The position numbers and the translations under genes are program-made. A model generated the notes under the pieces. The model was not told the origin of the DNA, ran no database searches, and was given only the letters and a program-made list of their open reading frames with translations. Of a stretch of 19,143 bases of DNA, positions 1 through 7,106 are shown one piece after another (the stretch's first letter is position 1; each line of letters begins with the position of its first letter). Origin of the DNA: Candidatus Daviesbacteria bacterium. Lineage in GTDB: Bacteria; Patescibacteria; Microgenomatia; Daviesbacterales; UBA10151. The DNA lies in NCBI GenBank assembly GCA_030648435.1, contig JAUSHE010000047.1, positions 1-19,143 of the forward strand, written 5' to 3'.

Positions 1-1886
1 GGAGGGACTTCGTCGCCCATCAGCATGGTAAAGACTTCATCTGTTGCAGTGACATCGTCAATAGTTACCTGTTTGAGAACGCGGTTCTCCGGATTCATAG
101 TAGTTTCCCAAAGCTGGTCAGGATTCATTTCTCCTAAACCTTTATATCTTGAAGTAATGACAGAATCTGTTTTGATTCCTTTCATAATTTCTGCTTTTTC
201 ATCATCAGAGTAGGCATAATTAATTTCCTTGCCCTTTTGGATTTTATAAAGCGGTGGCTGGGCAATATAGAGATAACCTTTGGTAATTAGTTCCGGTAAA
301 TATCTAAAGAAAAATGTTAAAAGCAGTGTTCTGATGTGCTCGCCGTCTACATCAGCATCAGTCATAATAATCACCCGGTGATATCTGGCTTTTGTATAAT
401 CCACCGTGTCGCCGATGCCTGTTCCGAGAGCTATAACCAGACATTTAATTTCTTCAAACTCCAAATTTTTATCAAGTCTGGCTCTTTCTACATTCAGAAT
501 TTTTCCCCGAAGAGGCAAAATGGCCTGAAATTTCCGGTCCCTACCCTGCTTTGCCGAGCCTCCGGCGCTGTCTCCTTCTACTATATATAACTCGGATTCT
601 GCTGCATCACGGTTTTGACAATCAGCAAGTTTACCGGGTAGCGCCATTCCTTCCAAGGCGCCTTTTCTGATCACAGCATCTTTGGCGGCCCTTGCCGCTG
701 CCCGGGCTCTGGCTGCCAGCAGGACTTTTTCCATAATTCTGCGGCCGTCCTGGGGATTTTCCTCAAAATACATATCAAGTCCGTCTTTAACAACTCCCGA
801 AACAAGCGGTTGAATTTCCGCATTACCCAACTTTTCTTTTGTCTGGGATTCGAATTGAATTCTGTCGGAATCCATTTTAATGGAAATAACAGCAGTTAAG
901 CCTTCCTTGACATCTTCACCTGTTAAGTTTTCATCTTTTTCTTTTAAGGCTTCAATTTTTCTGGCATAATCATTAATAGCGCGGGTCAGGGCAATTCTAA
1001 AACCTGTCAGGTGAGATCCGCCTTCCGTTGTAGGCACCACATTGGCGAAGCTTTCAACATTTTCGTTAAAACCGTCGTTATACTGAATTGCCACTTCCAC
1101 ATCTACTCCGTCAATTACCCTATGAATCAAAATTGGCTCCGGGTGGATTAAGGCTTTATTTCTGTTTAAGTGTTTTATTAAAGTGGCCAGACCGGATTGA
1201 AAATAGAAATGTCGTTCCTCGTTGGTTCGTTCATCGTATAAATGAAAGAATATTCCGGCTACCAGGTATGCTACCTGTTTAAGTTGTTTTTCCAGTCTTT
1301 CAAACTCAGGGACAATAGTTGAGAAAATTGTTTTATCTGCCAGAAAAGTAATTTTGGTGCCGTTTTTAACCCTCCATTTAAAACTGGTTTTATACGGCAG
1401 TTCCGGATTTTTTGGGGCAAGTGTGACTGTGCTTTTGGCTTTTCCCTGCGAATATTCCTGAAAATGCTCTTTGCCCTCCCGCCTCACCTCTGCCCTTACA
1501 TATTCTGACAGCGCATTTACTGCAGAAACTCCGACACCGTGAAGACCCGTAGAAACTTTGTATCCCCCGTCGCCGAATTTGCCTCCGGCATGAAGAGTGG
1601 TCATAATAACTTCCAGCGCCGAAACTCCGACTTTCGGGTGAATTTCAACCGGAATTCCCCGGCCATCATCGGCTACTGTTACATAATTATCCTCATGCAG
1701 CACTACCCAGATATTTTTGGCATAGCCTGCCAGCGCTTCATCAACAGAATTATCAACAACTTCTTTAACAAGGTGATGGAGGCCCCGGGCATCCGTTGAG
1801 CCGATATACATGCCGGGTCTTTTACGGACCGGTTCCAATCCTTCTAATACCTGAATTTGTTCTGCTGAATATTTATTGGAGGCCAT
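1..1886 (-). CDS. gyrB: DNA gyrase subunit B, 3' end beyond window
   Basis: ATPase subunit of type II topoisomerase, which with GyrA introduces negative supercoils. The visible 628 codons start at an ATG at 1886 (N-terminus MASNKYSAEQIQVLEGLEP) and run off the left edge without a stop. Seen in order: the GHKL ATPase N-terminus with RKRPGMYIGS (about 22-31) and EVVDNSVDEALAGY (about 42-55, including the Mg-binding Asn), DGRGIP (about 75), GLHGVGVSAVNALSE (about 110-124), a transducer region with QTKEKLGN, then the Toprim motifs EGDSAGGSAKQGR (from E437), PLRGKILNVE and IMTDADVDG (D510, D512, D514). All key residues are intact. It lies 17 bp after the holB-like gene and is probably co-transcribed. 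A TATGAT hexamer ends 8 nt before the ATG but has no convincing -35. ParE is the alternative; the motif pattern and the usual single GyrB of this group favour GyrB. Confidence 0.96.
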   Translation of the reverse strand, partial: MASNKYSAEQIQVLEGLEPVRKRPGMYIGSTDARGLHHLVKEVVDNSVDEALAGYAKNIWVVLHEDNYVTVADDGRGIPVEIHPKVGVSALEVIMTTLHAGGKFGDGGYKVSTGLHGVGVSAVNALSEYVRAEVRREGKEHFQEYSQGKAKSTVTLAPKNPELPYKTSFKWRVKNGTKITFLADKTIFSTIVPEFERLEKQLKQVAYLVAGIFFHLYDERTNEERHFYFQSGLATLIKHLNRNKALIHPEPILIHRVIDGVDVEVAIQYNDGFNENVESFANVVPTTEGGSHLTGFRIALTRAINDYARKIEALKEKDENLTGEDVKEGLTAVISIKMDSDRIQFESQTKEKLGNAEIQPLVSGVVKDGLDMYFEENPQDGRRIMEKVLLAARARAAARAAKDAVIRKGALEGMALPGKLADCQNRDAAESELYIVEGDSAGGSAKQGRDRKFQAILPLRGKILNVERARLDKNLEFEEIKCLVIALGTGIGDTVDYTKARYHRVIIMTDADVDGEHIRTLLLTFFFRYLPELITKGYLYIAQPPLYKIQKGKEINYAYSDDEKAEIMKGIKTDSVITSRYKGLGEMNPDQLWETTMNPENRVLKQVTIDDVTATDEVFTMLMGDEVP

Positions 1887-1903
1887 AATAAAAGATCATA
1901 ATA

Positions 1904-2521
1904 TCATTTCCGGGCGGGCATTACCAGCATCAGATATTCTAAAATCGCCCTGATATTTACATTTTGTTTGTGCCACTCCTCTGCCTGCAGTAACTTCTCT
2001 GTAAATTCAGGAAATTTTAAAATATACTGGTGAAAATAGCTAACCAACGAGAATAAAAGTTCTTCTTTATTTTTGGTTTTTTCCACATATTCAAACCGTT
2101 CTTCAAGAGAATTATTTAATAATTTTTCTATCTCTTCTTTATTATCTTGTCTCTTGTCACTTGTCTCTTGTATTTTAATTATTTCGCATCTTGATAAAAT
2201 TGTCGGCAGAAGATTGGATTCAGAAGTGCTACCAAGAATAAAACTGGCATCTTTTGGTAGTTCCTCAATAGTTTTAAGAAGCGCATTTTGGGCCTCAATT
2301 GTCATAACACCTGCATCTTCAATAATTACTGAGCGGCCTTTGGCAGAGTATGATTTTAAAAAGAAGTGTTTTTTTATCTTTCTGGCTTCCGCAATTCCCA
2401 ACTTCTCCCCCGCTTTAAAGTATAAAGTATCCGGATGGTTTACATTCCCACTCGTCAAGTGGGAAGCTAAGTGGGAAGCTAGAGTTTTGAGAGAGGGATA
2501 AATCAAGAGCCTTGCAATCAT
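1904..2521 (-). CDS. holB: DNA polymerase III delta' subunit (clamp-loader, reduced)
   Basis: A 205-residue clamp-loader AAA+ protein of the delta' type. Seen: VIIEDAGVMTIEAQNALLKT (about 65-84) corresponds to the degenerate Walker B and LLKxxEEP segment, and SFILGSTSESNLLPTILSRC (about 93-112) is sensor 1 plus the SRC motif typical of delta' and DnaX. There is no Walker A or P-loop: the protein begins directly with MIARLLIYPSLKTLASHL, and it lacks the zinc-binding cysteines of larger homologues. Family members are usually 300 or more residues, so this is a reduced form, as I recall for other CPR genomes. Two repeat elements lie in the gene: a tandem 12-mer plus hairpin at residues about 14-26 and a heptamer array at residues about 116-125. 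Divergent from pilB across only 25 bp; a TAAAAT hexamer ends 6 nt before the ATG, suggesting a leaderless message. Downstream is gyrB. DnaX gamma/tau is unlikely because of size and the missing ATPase motif. Confidence 0.8.
   Translation of the reverse strand: MIARLLIYPSLKTLASHLASHLTSGNVNHPDTLYFKAGEKLGIAEARKIKKHFFLKSYSAKGRSVIIEDAGVMTIEAQNALLKTIEELPKDASFILGSTSESNLLPTILSRCEIIKIQETSDKRQDNKEEIEKLLNNSLEERFEYVEKTKNKEELLFSLVSYFHQYILKFPEFTEKLLQAEEWHKQNVNIRAILEYLMLVMPARK
2147..2174 (-). repeat. Heptamer array inside holB, four units
   Basis: On the plus strand the units are TTGTCTC, TTGTCAC, TTGTCTC, TTGTATT, head to tail, 28 bp. On the coding strand they read as AAGAGAC-type units and encode the hydrophilic segment QETSDKRQDN just after the SRC motif. 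Neither strand of this heptamer contains a stop in any frame. It matches in unit length and copy number four other arrays in the window. Confidence 0.75.
2445..2481 (-). repeat. Hairpin plus tandem 12-mer inside holB N-terminus
   Basis: TTCCCACT (2445-2452) and AGTGGGAA (2458-2465) form a perfect 8-bp inverted repeat around a 5-nt loop. The right arm begins a perfect tandem duplication of AGTGGGAAGCTA (2458-2469 and 2470-2481). In the protein this gives LASHLASHLTSG in the first helix region, where the ASHL unit is duplicated. The 12-bp period preserves frame. The AT-rich, non-repetitive flanks suggest an inserted mobile or slippage-expanded repeat. Confidence 0.75.
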
Positions 2522-2540
2522 AGGCCGATTTTAACATAAT
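2512..2540 (+). promoter_or_regulatory. Candidate pilB promoter, leaderless spacing
   Basis: TTGCAA (2512-2517), a 17-bp spacer and CATAAT (2535-2540, 5 of 6), then 6 nt to the pilB ATG. No Shine-Dalgarno is possible in that space. The -35 lies inside the first codons of the divergent holB gene, so the two promoters interleave within about 35 bp. Confidence 0.5.
2528..2533 (-). promoter_or_regulatory. Candidate -10 of holB, leaderless spacing
   Basis: Minus-strand TAAAAT (5 of 6 to TATAAT) ends 6 nt before the holB ATG at 2521, which would place the transcription start on or next to the A of the start codon. No good -35 at 16-18 bp is seen; TTGGCA lies only 14 bp upstream. It overlaps the spacer of the opposing pilB promoter. 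Confidence 0.4.
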
Positions 2541-2546
2541 AGAAGT

Positions 2547-4262
2547 ATGCCAAATACTGCCCAAAATTTCCGTGGCGCTTCAATTGAAGAGATATTGTTT
2601 AAGCAGGGTTTTATTACCGCTGATCAACTTTCAGCTATTAAACTTGAGAGTATCAATTCCGGCAATGCTGTTGAAAAAATACTGATCGACCGTAATATTG
2701 CCCCGCCCGATAAAATTATTGCCGCCAAAGCACAAATTTTGAATGTGCCTTTTATAAAACTTGAAGGTAAAGCCATAGCGGCAGATGTTTTGAATTTAGT
2801 TCCCGAAGCCGCAGCCCGCCGCTACATTATTATTCCGTTTGAGAGAAAAGGAGATGAGTTGTGGGTGGCGATGGCAGACCCCCTCGATATTCAGATTACT
2901 CAGTTTATAGAAAAAAAGGCAAACTTAAGAGTAAAACCTTTTTTAGCTCATCAGGATGATATTCTAAAGGCAATTTCTGATCAATATTCCCAAAATTTAA
3001 CTTCTGAAGTTACCTCAGCGCTTAAAGAAGTGAATGATGTGAAGCCGCAGGAGGAGCTACAGTCCGGCCCCGAAATTTTACACGAAGCTCCCGTATCGAA
3101 TATTATAGATCAACTCCTGGAGTATGCTATCAAAAGCAGAGCTTCGGATATTCATATCGAACCTCAGGAAGAGCACACCAGAGTCCGCTACCGGATTGAC
3201 GGTATTTTGCAGGAGAAAATCCTTCTCCCTAAAGGAGTACATGAGGCGTTAATTTCAAGAATTAAAATTTTGTCTGTTCTAAAGATAGACGAACGAAGAC
3301 TTCCTCAGGACGTCAGATTTACTTTTACTTATCAGAATAATGTTGTGGATCTCCGTGTTTCTACCGTACCTACTGTTTTCGGGGAAAAAGTGGTTCTTAG
3401 GCTTTTGCCTAAATCAACACAAGCACCAACCCTGCTGGAGCTGGGACTCAGAGGGTCATCGCTTAAAAGTCTGGAAACACAGCTGCTCCGGCCGCATGGA
3501 ATTATTCTGATCTGCGGTCCGACAGGATCAGGCAAGACAACAACTCTTTATTCGCTTCTGACAAAAATTTCTACTACGAAAGTTAATATAGTAACCGTCG
3601 AGGATCCTGTTGAGTATCAAATCTCCGGAGTTAATCAGGTGCAGGTTAACCCTACTGTTGGTTTAACTTTTGCCTCAGCACTGCGCAGTTTTTTGCGTCA
3701 GGATCCGAATATTATTATGGTCGGAGAGATCCGTGACAGCGAAACTGCTGATTTGGCAATTCAGGCAGCTCTGACAGGCCATCAGGTATTTTCAACTGTC
3801 CACACCAACTCTTCAGCCGGTGCTCCCCCGCGGCTTTTGGATATGGGAGTGGAACCATTTTTGCTGACTTCTGCCTTAAACGTTGTTGTCAGCCAAAGAG
3901 TGGTCCGGAAAATTTGTCCGCATTGTAAAGGAGAATTTAGCGCACCTCCTGAAGTTGTTGAAAATATTAAAAAAGTTCTTGGGAAATTTCTTCCTGTTGC
4001 ACAAAACAGCCTGGTTAAATTATTCAAAGGAAAAGGATGTTCTTTCTGTGTTAATACCGGGTATTTAGGCAGAATCGGTCTTTTTGAGGTTCTCTCAGTT
4101 ACTGATGCAATTTCCAAATTAATCTTAGAGCATGCTTCGTCCAGCGATATAGAGCAAGCGTCAGTAGCAGCGGGTATGATTACTATGAAACAGGATGGAT
4201 ACTTAAAAGTGCTGGAAGGTGTCACAACAATGGAGGAAGTCCTGAGGGTAGCACAAGATTAA
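2547..4262 (+). CDS. pilB: Type IV pilus extension ATPase PilB
   Basis: Cytoplasmic hexameric ATPase that powers pilin polymerisation. At 571 residues it has full family length. Seen: N-terminal MshEN/T2SSE_N-like region (about 10-160, with ILFKQGFITADQL and DPLDIQ), then the GspE catalytic domain with SDIHIEP (about 200), Walker A GPTGSGKT (324-331), Asp box VEDPVEYQ, Walker B IIMVGEIRD (389-397), His box TGHQVFSTVHTN, and a zinc tetracysteine made of C457, C460, C498 and C501 as in PilB/GspE but not PilT. The C-terminus LFEVLSVTDAIS is also typical. It opens the pilus locus from its own candidate promoter, and pilT follows after 1 nt. GspE of a type II secretion system is the homologous alternative; the adjacent PilT, PilM and minor pilins favour a pilus. 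Confidence 0.96.
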   Translation: MPNTAQNFRGASIEEILFKQGFITADQLSAIKLESINSGNAVEKILIDRNIAPPDKIIAAKAQILNVPFIKLEGKAIAADVLNLVPEAAARRYIIIPFERKGDELWVAMADPLDIQITQFIEKKANLRVKPFLAHQDDILKAISDQYSQNLTSEVTSALKEVNDVKPQEELQSGPEILHEAPVSNIIDQLLEYAIKSRASDIHIEPQEEHTRVRYRIDGILQEKILLPKGVHEALISRIKILSVLKIDERRLPQDVRFTFTYQNNVVDLRVSTVPTVFGEKVVLRLLPKSTQAPTLLELGLRGSSLKSLETQLLRPHGIILICGPTGSGKTTTLYSLLTKISTTKVNIVTVEDPVEYQISGVNQVQVNPTVGLTFASALRSFLRQDPNIIMVGEIRDSETADLAIQAALTGHQVFSTVHTNSSAGAPPRLLDMGVEPFLLTSALNVVVSQRVVRKICPHCKGEFSAPPEVVENIKKVLGKFLPVAQNSLVKLFKGKGCSFCVNTGYLGRIGLFEVLSVTDAISKLILEHASSSDIEQASVAAGMITMKQDGYLKVLEGVTTMEEVLRVAQD

Positions 4263-4263
4263 T

Positions 4264-5316
4264 ATGAATATACAGCAACTATTGGATTTAACAATTCAGC
4301 GGAACGCTTCTGACTTACATCTTTCTGTGGGTTTTCCTCCTATGATAAGAGTTCATGGTGAAATGTTTCCTGTTCCCGGTGAAGTTGAGATTACATCTCA
4401 CCAGATGGAAAGCCTTATTGCTCCACTGCTCTCTACTATTCAGCAAAATATCTTCAAGCAGGTTCTAGAGCTTGATTTTTCTTTTGAATTTGAAAAAAAA
4501 GCCAGATTCAGGGCTAATTTATACAGACAAAAAGGTACTCAGGCTGCTGCCCTACGTCTTATCCCCTACAAAATTCCGGCAATTGAGGAACTAGGGCTGC
4601 CTTCGGTTGTCAAAAAACTTACAGAATTGAAACAGGGTTTTATTCTGGTGACAGGCCCGACAGGTCATGGAAAATCAACAACACTGGCTTCATTTATTAA
4701 TAGTATTAATATTTCACGCGCTGCTCATGTTATTACTGTGGAAGATCCTATTGAATATGTATATCCCGCCGGCAAGTCGCTAATTGAGCAAAGAGAGATG
4801 TATTCAGATACCAGATCCTGGGGCAACGCCCTGCGTTCGGCTCTGCGGGAAGACCCTGATATTGTTTTAGTTGGTGAAATGCGGGATCTGGAAACGATCT
4901 CCTCCGCTATGACTATTGCAGAAACCGGACATTTGGTGTTGGCAACGCTTCATACCAATTCAGCTTCTCAGTCTGTTGACCGTATTATTGATGTTTTCCC
5001 TGAAATACAACAGCCTCAGATCAGATTGCAATTGGCATCGACTCTTGAAGCGATTGTTTCTTTGCGTCTGATCCCTACTATCGAACCGGGAAGAACTTTA
5101 GCGAGCGAAATACTGTTTGCGACACCGGCTGTGCGCAATACTATCCGTGAAGGTAAAACTTATCTGATAGACAACATCATAGAAACATCAGCTGAGAAAG
5201 GTATGCAAATACTGGAAAGATCGCTTGCTGATTTAGTCAAGAGAGGGAAAATTTCACAGGAAACCGCTCTTAAATTTACTCTCCGTCCGGAATTGCTAAG
5301 CAAATTTCTAAAATAA
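4264..5316 (+). CDS. pilT: Type IV pilus retraction ATPase PilT
   Basis: Hexameric ATPase that depolymerises the pilus (twitching, DNA uptake, surface retraction). 350 residues, the usual length. Seen: N-terminal PAS-like domain with NASDLHLSVGFPPMIRVHGE (about 14-33), Walker A GPTGHGKS (131-138, with His where Ser is common), Asp box TVEDPIEYV, Walker B IVLVGEMRD, His box TGHLVLATLHTNSA, and the PilT-specific C-terminal segment ATPAVRNTIREGK, which corresponds to the AIRNLIRE motif needed for retraction. It lacks the PilB zinc cysteines, which rules out a second PilB. It starts 1 nt after pilB and its stop overlaps the pilC start in TAATG, so translation is probably coupled. The presence of PilT implies dynamic rather than static pili. 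Confidence 0.96.
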   Translation: MNIQQLLDLTIQRNASDLHLSVGFPPMIRVHGEMFPVPGEVEITSHQMESLIAPLLSTIQQNIFKQVLELDFSFEFEKKARFRANLYRQKGTQAAALRLIPYKIPAIEELGLPSVVKKLTELKQGFILVTGPTGHGKSTTLASFINSINISRAAHVITVEDPIEYVYPAGKSLIEQREMYSDTRSWGNALRSALREDPDIVLVGEMRDLETISSAMTIAETGHLVLATLHTNSASQSVDRIIDVFPEIQQPQIRLQLASTLEAIVSLRLIPTIEPGRTLASEILFATPAVRNTIREGKTYLIDNIIETSAEKGMQILERSLADLVKRGKISQETALKFTLRPELLSKFLK

Positions 5317-6518
5317 TGGCTGAATTCTTCTACAAAGCAAAAGACATGCAGGGCAATGATTACACAGGAAGTGTGGACACACCTGATGTGCACTCAGCTA
5401 TAGCAATAATCCGGAAAAAAGGTTTGATTATTATTTCTATTAAACCAAAGAGTTCGTCGGATAATACATTTATCGGCCGTTTTTTAAACAGGGTGAATTT
5501 TACAGAATTGGTTATTATGACCAGACAGCTTGCAACTATGGTGTCCAGCGGTTTGGTGTTGTCGGAAGCGATTGATATTTTGGAAGAACAGCAAACTAAC
5601 AAAGTATTGAAAAAAGCTCTGTATGATATCTCGCAGGATATAAAAGGCGGTTTAACTCTGGCTCAGGCCTTTGGCAAGTATCCGAATATTTTTCCTCATC
5701 TTTATGTAAATCTGGTAAAGTCCGGTGAAGCCTCCGGTAAGCTGGATTCCGTTCTGCTTCAGATGGCTGACGGATTGGAAAAAGACCGTGAGTTTAAGGC
5801 AAAAATTAAAGGAGCCATGATTTATCCGATTGTGATTATATCAATGATGATTGTTGTGATGATTATCATGATGGTTTTTGTTATCCCTAAACTGACAGGT
5901 CTATATACACAATCAACAATGGAACTGCCTTTGCCGACAAGAATATTAATCGGGACATCTGATTTATTTACCAAGTTCTGGTGGGCCGGAATTATCATTA
6001 TTGTAGGCGGTGGTATAGCCATTAACAGATGGAAAAAAACACCTAAAGGTGATCTTTTCATCAGTAAATTAATTTTGAGGTTGCCGATTGTAGGGAAAAT
6101 AGTCACAAGTGTTGCTTTAACAAATTTTAGCCGTACCTTCGGACTGTTAACTTCTGCCGGGATTCCACTACTTAATTCGATCGGAATAGTATCGGATCTG
6201 TCGGATAATCTTGTATTCAAAAATGCTCTTAAAGATGCTTACAATGGCGTAGAAAAAGGATTGCAGTTTTCATCCCTGCTTTCGTCTTCTGTTTTTCCAA
6301 AAATTGTGAGCCAAATGGTAAGAGTCGGTGAAGAAACAGGTAAAGTTGATGAAATATTCTTTAAACTCGCAGATTATTTTGAATCGGAATCTGATCATAT
6401 GGTGAAGAATCTTACAGTGGCAATAGAGCCTATTGTTTTGATTGTTCTGGGTGTCGGCGTAGGCTTTTTGGTCATTTCTATAATCCTTCCGATATACAAG
6501 TTGACAACATCTTTTTAA
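5316..6518 (+). CDS. pilC: Type IV pilus platform protein PilC
   Basis: Inner-membrane platform on which PilB and PilT act to insert or remove pilins. 400 residues. Two T2SSF repeats are visible: the first begins about residue 70 (MTRQLATMVSSGLVLSEAID) and the second about 270 (FSRTFGLLTSAGIPLLNSIG). Each ends near a conserved GEASG- or GEETGKVD-type turn followed by membrane segments (about 168-192, 218-235 and 370-393). The N-terminal FFYKAKDMQG is typical. Its 3' end carries the -35 of the major pilin promoter, so the next gene is probably transcribed both by read-through and independently. No Shine-Dalgarno: it is start-stop coupled to pilT. Confidence 0.95.
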   Translation: MAEFFYKAKDMQGNDYTGSVDTPDVHSAIAIIRKKGLIIISIKPKSSSDNTFIGRFLNRVNFTELVIMTRQLATMVSSGLVLSEAIDILEEQQTNKVLKKALYDISQDIKGGLTLAQAFGKYPNIFPHLYVNLVKSGEASGKLDSVLLQMADGLEKDREFKAKIKGAMIYPIVIISMMIVVMIIMMVFVIPKLTGLYTQSTMELPLPTRILIGTSDLFTKFWWAGIIIIVGGGIAINRWKKTPKGDLFISKLILRLPIVGKIVTSVALTNFSRTFGLLTSAGIPLLNSIGIVSDLSDNLVFKNALKDAYNGVEKGLQFSSLLSSSVFPKIVSQMVRVGEETGKVDEIFFKLADYFESESDHMVKNLTVAIEPIVLIVLGVGVGFLVISIILPIYKLTTSF

Positions 6519-6530
6519 TGTGTCTACAAT
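6501..6530 (+). promoter_or_regulatory. Strong sigma70-type promoter of the major pilin
   Basis: TTGACA (perfect -35, 6501-6506), 18-bp spacer and TACAAT (5 of 6, 6525-6530). The -35 lies in the last codons of pilC. Predicted start near 6537, giving a leader of about 15 nt that begins right at the Shine-Dalgarno. It is the best promoter in the window. Confidence 0.7.
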
Positions 6531-6535
6531 GAATG

Positions 6536-6545
6536 AAAGGGGGTG
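6536..6545 (+). promoter_or_regulatory. Shine-Dalgarno of major pilin, fixes TTG start
   Basis: AAAGGGGGTG is 6 nt upstream of TTG 6552. A GTG at 6543 is in frame but lies inside this Shine-Dalgarno, so the TTG is the better start and gives the normal short leader MKKSAQVRKG. Confidence 0.65.
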
Positions 6546-6551
6546 AGAAAT

Positions 6552-7106
6552 TTGAAAAAATCTGCTCAAGTCCGCAAGGGTTTTACTCTTGTTGAACTTT
6601 TGGTAGTTATTGCAATTATAGCCATTTTGGCAGCAGTCGTAGTTTTAATCATTAATCCTATGGAACTGACCCGCAGGGGCCGTGACGCTGCAAGATTGAC
6701 TGATCTTGCTAATATCCAACAGGCAATTAATGTGGCTGCACAAGAAGCAACTGCTTCTTCGGCTGCAATTCTCTGTGATAGTACAACAGCACCATGTGAG
6801 GGTACAAGCAATGCTGGTACCAGAGTCGCCGATGGAACCGGTTGGGTGAAGGTTAATATGTCTTCACAAAAAAGCGTATCTGTTCCGACTTTGCCGGTAG
6901 ATCCGACAAACAGTGCAGCTTACCATTACAAGTATTGTTCTAATGGTGATGCTTGGGAAATCGATACTGTTTTGGAATCAGAACAGCAAAAAAGTAAAAT
7001 GGCCAACGATGGTGGAAACGAAAACGCCGTTGATACAACAGGCCGTTATGAAGTTGGTTCTGATCTAACCTTAATCGCTGCATCCGGAGGGAGCTGCGCA
7101 TATTAA
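6552..7106 (+). CDS. pilA: Major type IV pilin (PilA-like)
   Basis: Likely the main fibre subunit. With the TTG start it has 184 residues: leader MKKSAQVRKG, cleavage before FTLVELLVVIAIIAILAAVV with Glu at mature position 5, and a class III-like signal that is also the hydrophobic spine helix. The helix end NPMELTRRGRD is typical of GspG/PilA-like pilins of CPR bacteria. The globular part carries cysteines in ILCDS, APCEG, KYCSN and GGSCAY that could form the disulfide loops usual in pilins. It is assigned as the major pilin because it alone has a near-consensus promoter plus strong Shine-Dalgarno and sits between pilC and pilD; expression rank is inference. An alternative GTG start at 6543 would add three residues. 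Confidence 0.88.
   Translation: MKKSAQVRKGFTLVELLVVIAIIAILAAVVVLIINPMELTRRGRDAARLTDLANIQQAINVAAQEATASSAAILCDSTTAPCEGTSNAGTRVADGTGWVKVNMSSQKSVSVPTLPVDPTNSAAYHYKYCSNGDAWEIDTVLESEQQKSKMANDGGNENAVDTTGRYEVGSDLTLIAASGGSCAY

Noticed and set aside
336..1799. Several plus-strand open frames opposite gyrB
   Set aside because: The minus strand encodes continuous GyrB motifs; these are shadows.
1895..1923. Separate promoter for gyrB
   Set aside because: TATGAT lies 8 nt before the ATG but no -35-like hexamer is found at 16-18 bp; read-through from holB is simpler.
2073..2501. 142-codon open frame opposite holB
   Set aside because: Antisense to a recognisable protein, no homology features; its length reflects codon bias and a repeat that is open in all frames.
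3782..4225. 147-codon open frame opposite pilB
   Set aside because: Antisense to the conserved ATPase and zinc region; no motif or start signal of its own.
6543..6551. GTG as the start of the major pilin
   Set aside because: It overlaps the Shine-Dalgarno GGGGGTG; the TTG at 6552 has correct spacing and a usual leader.
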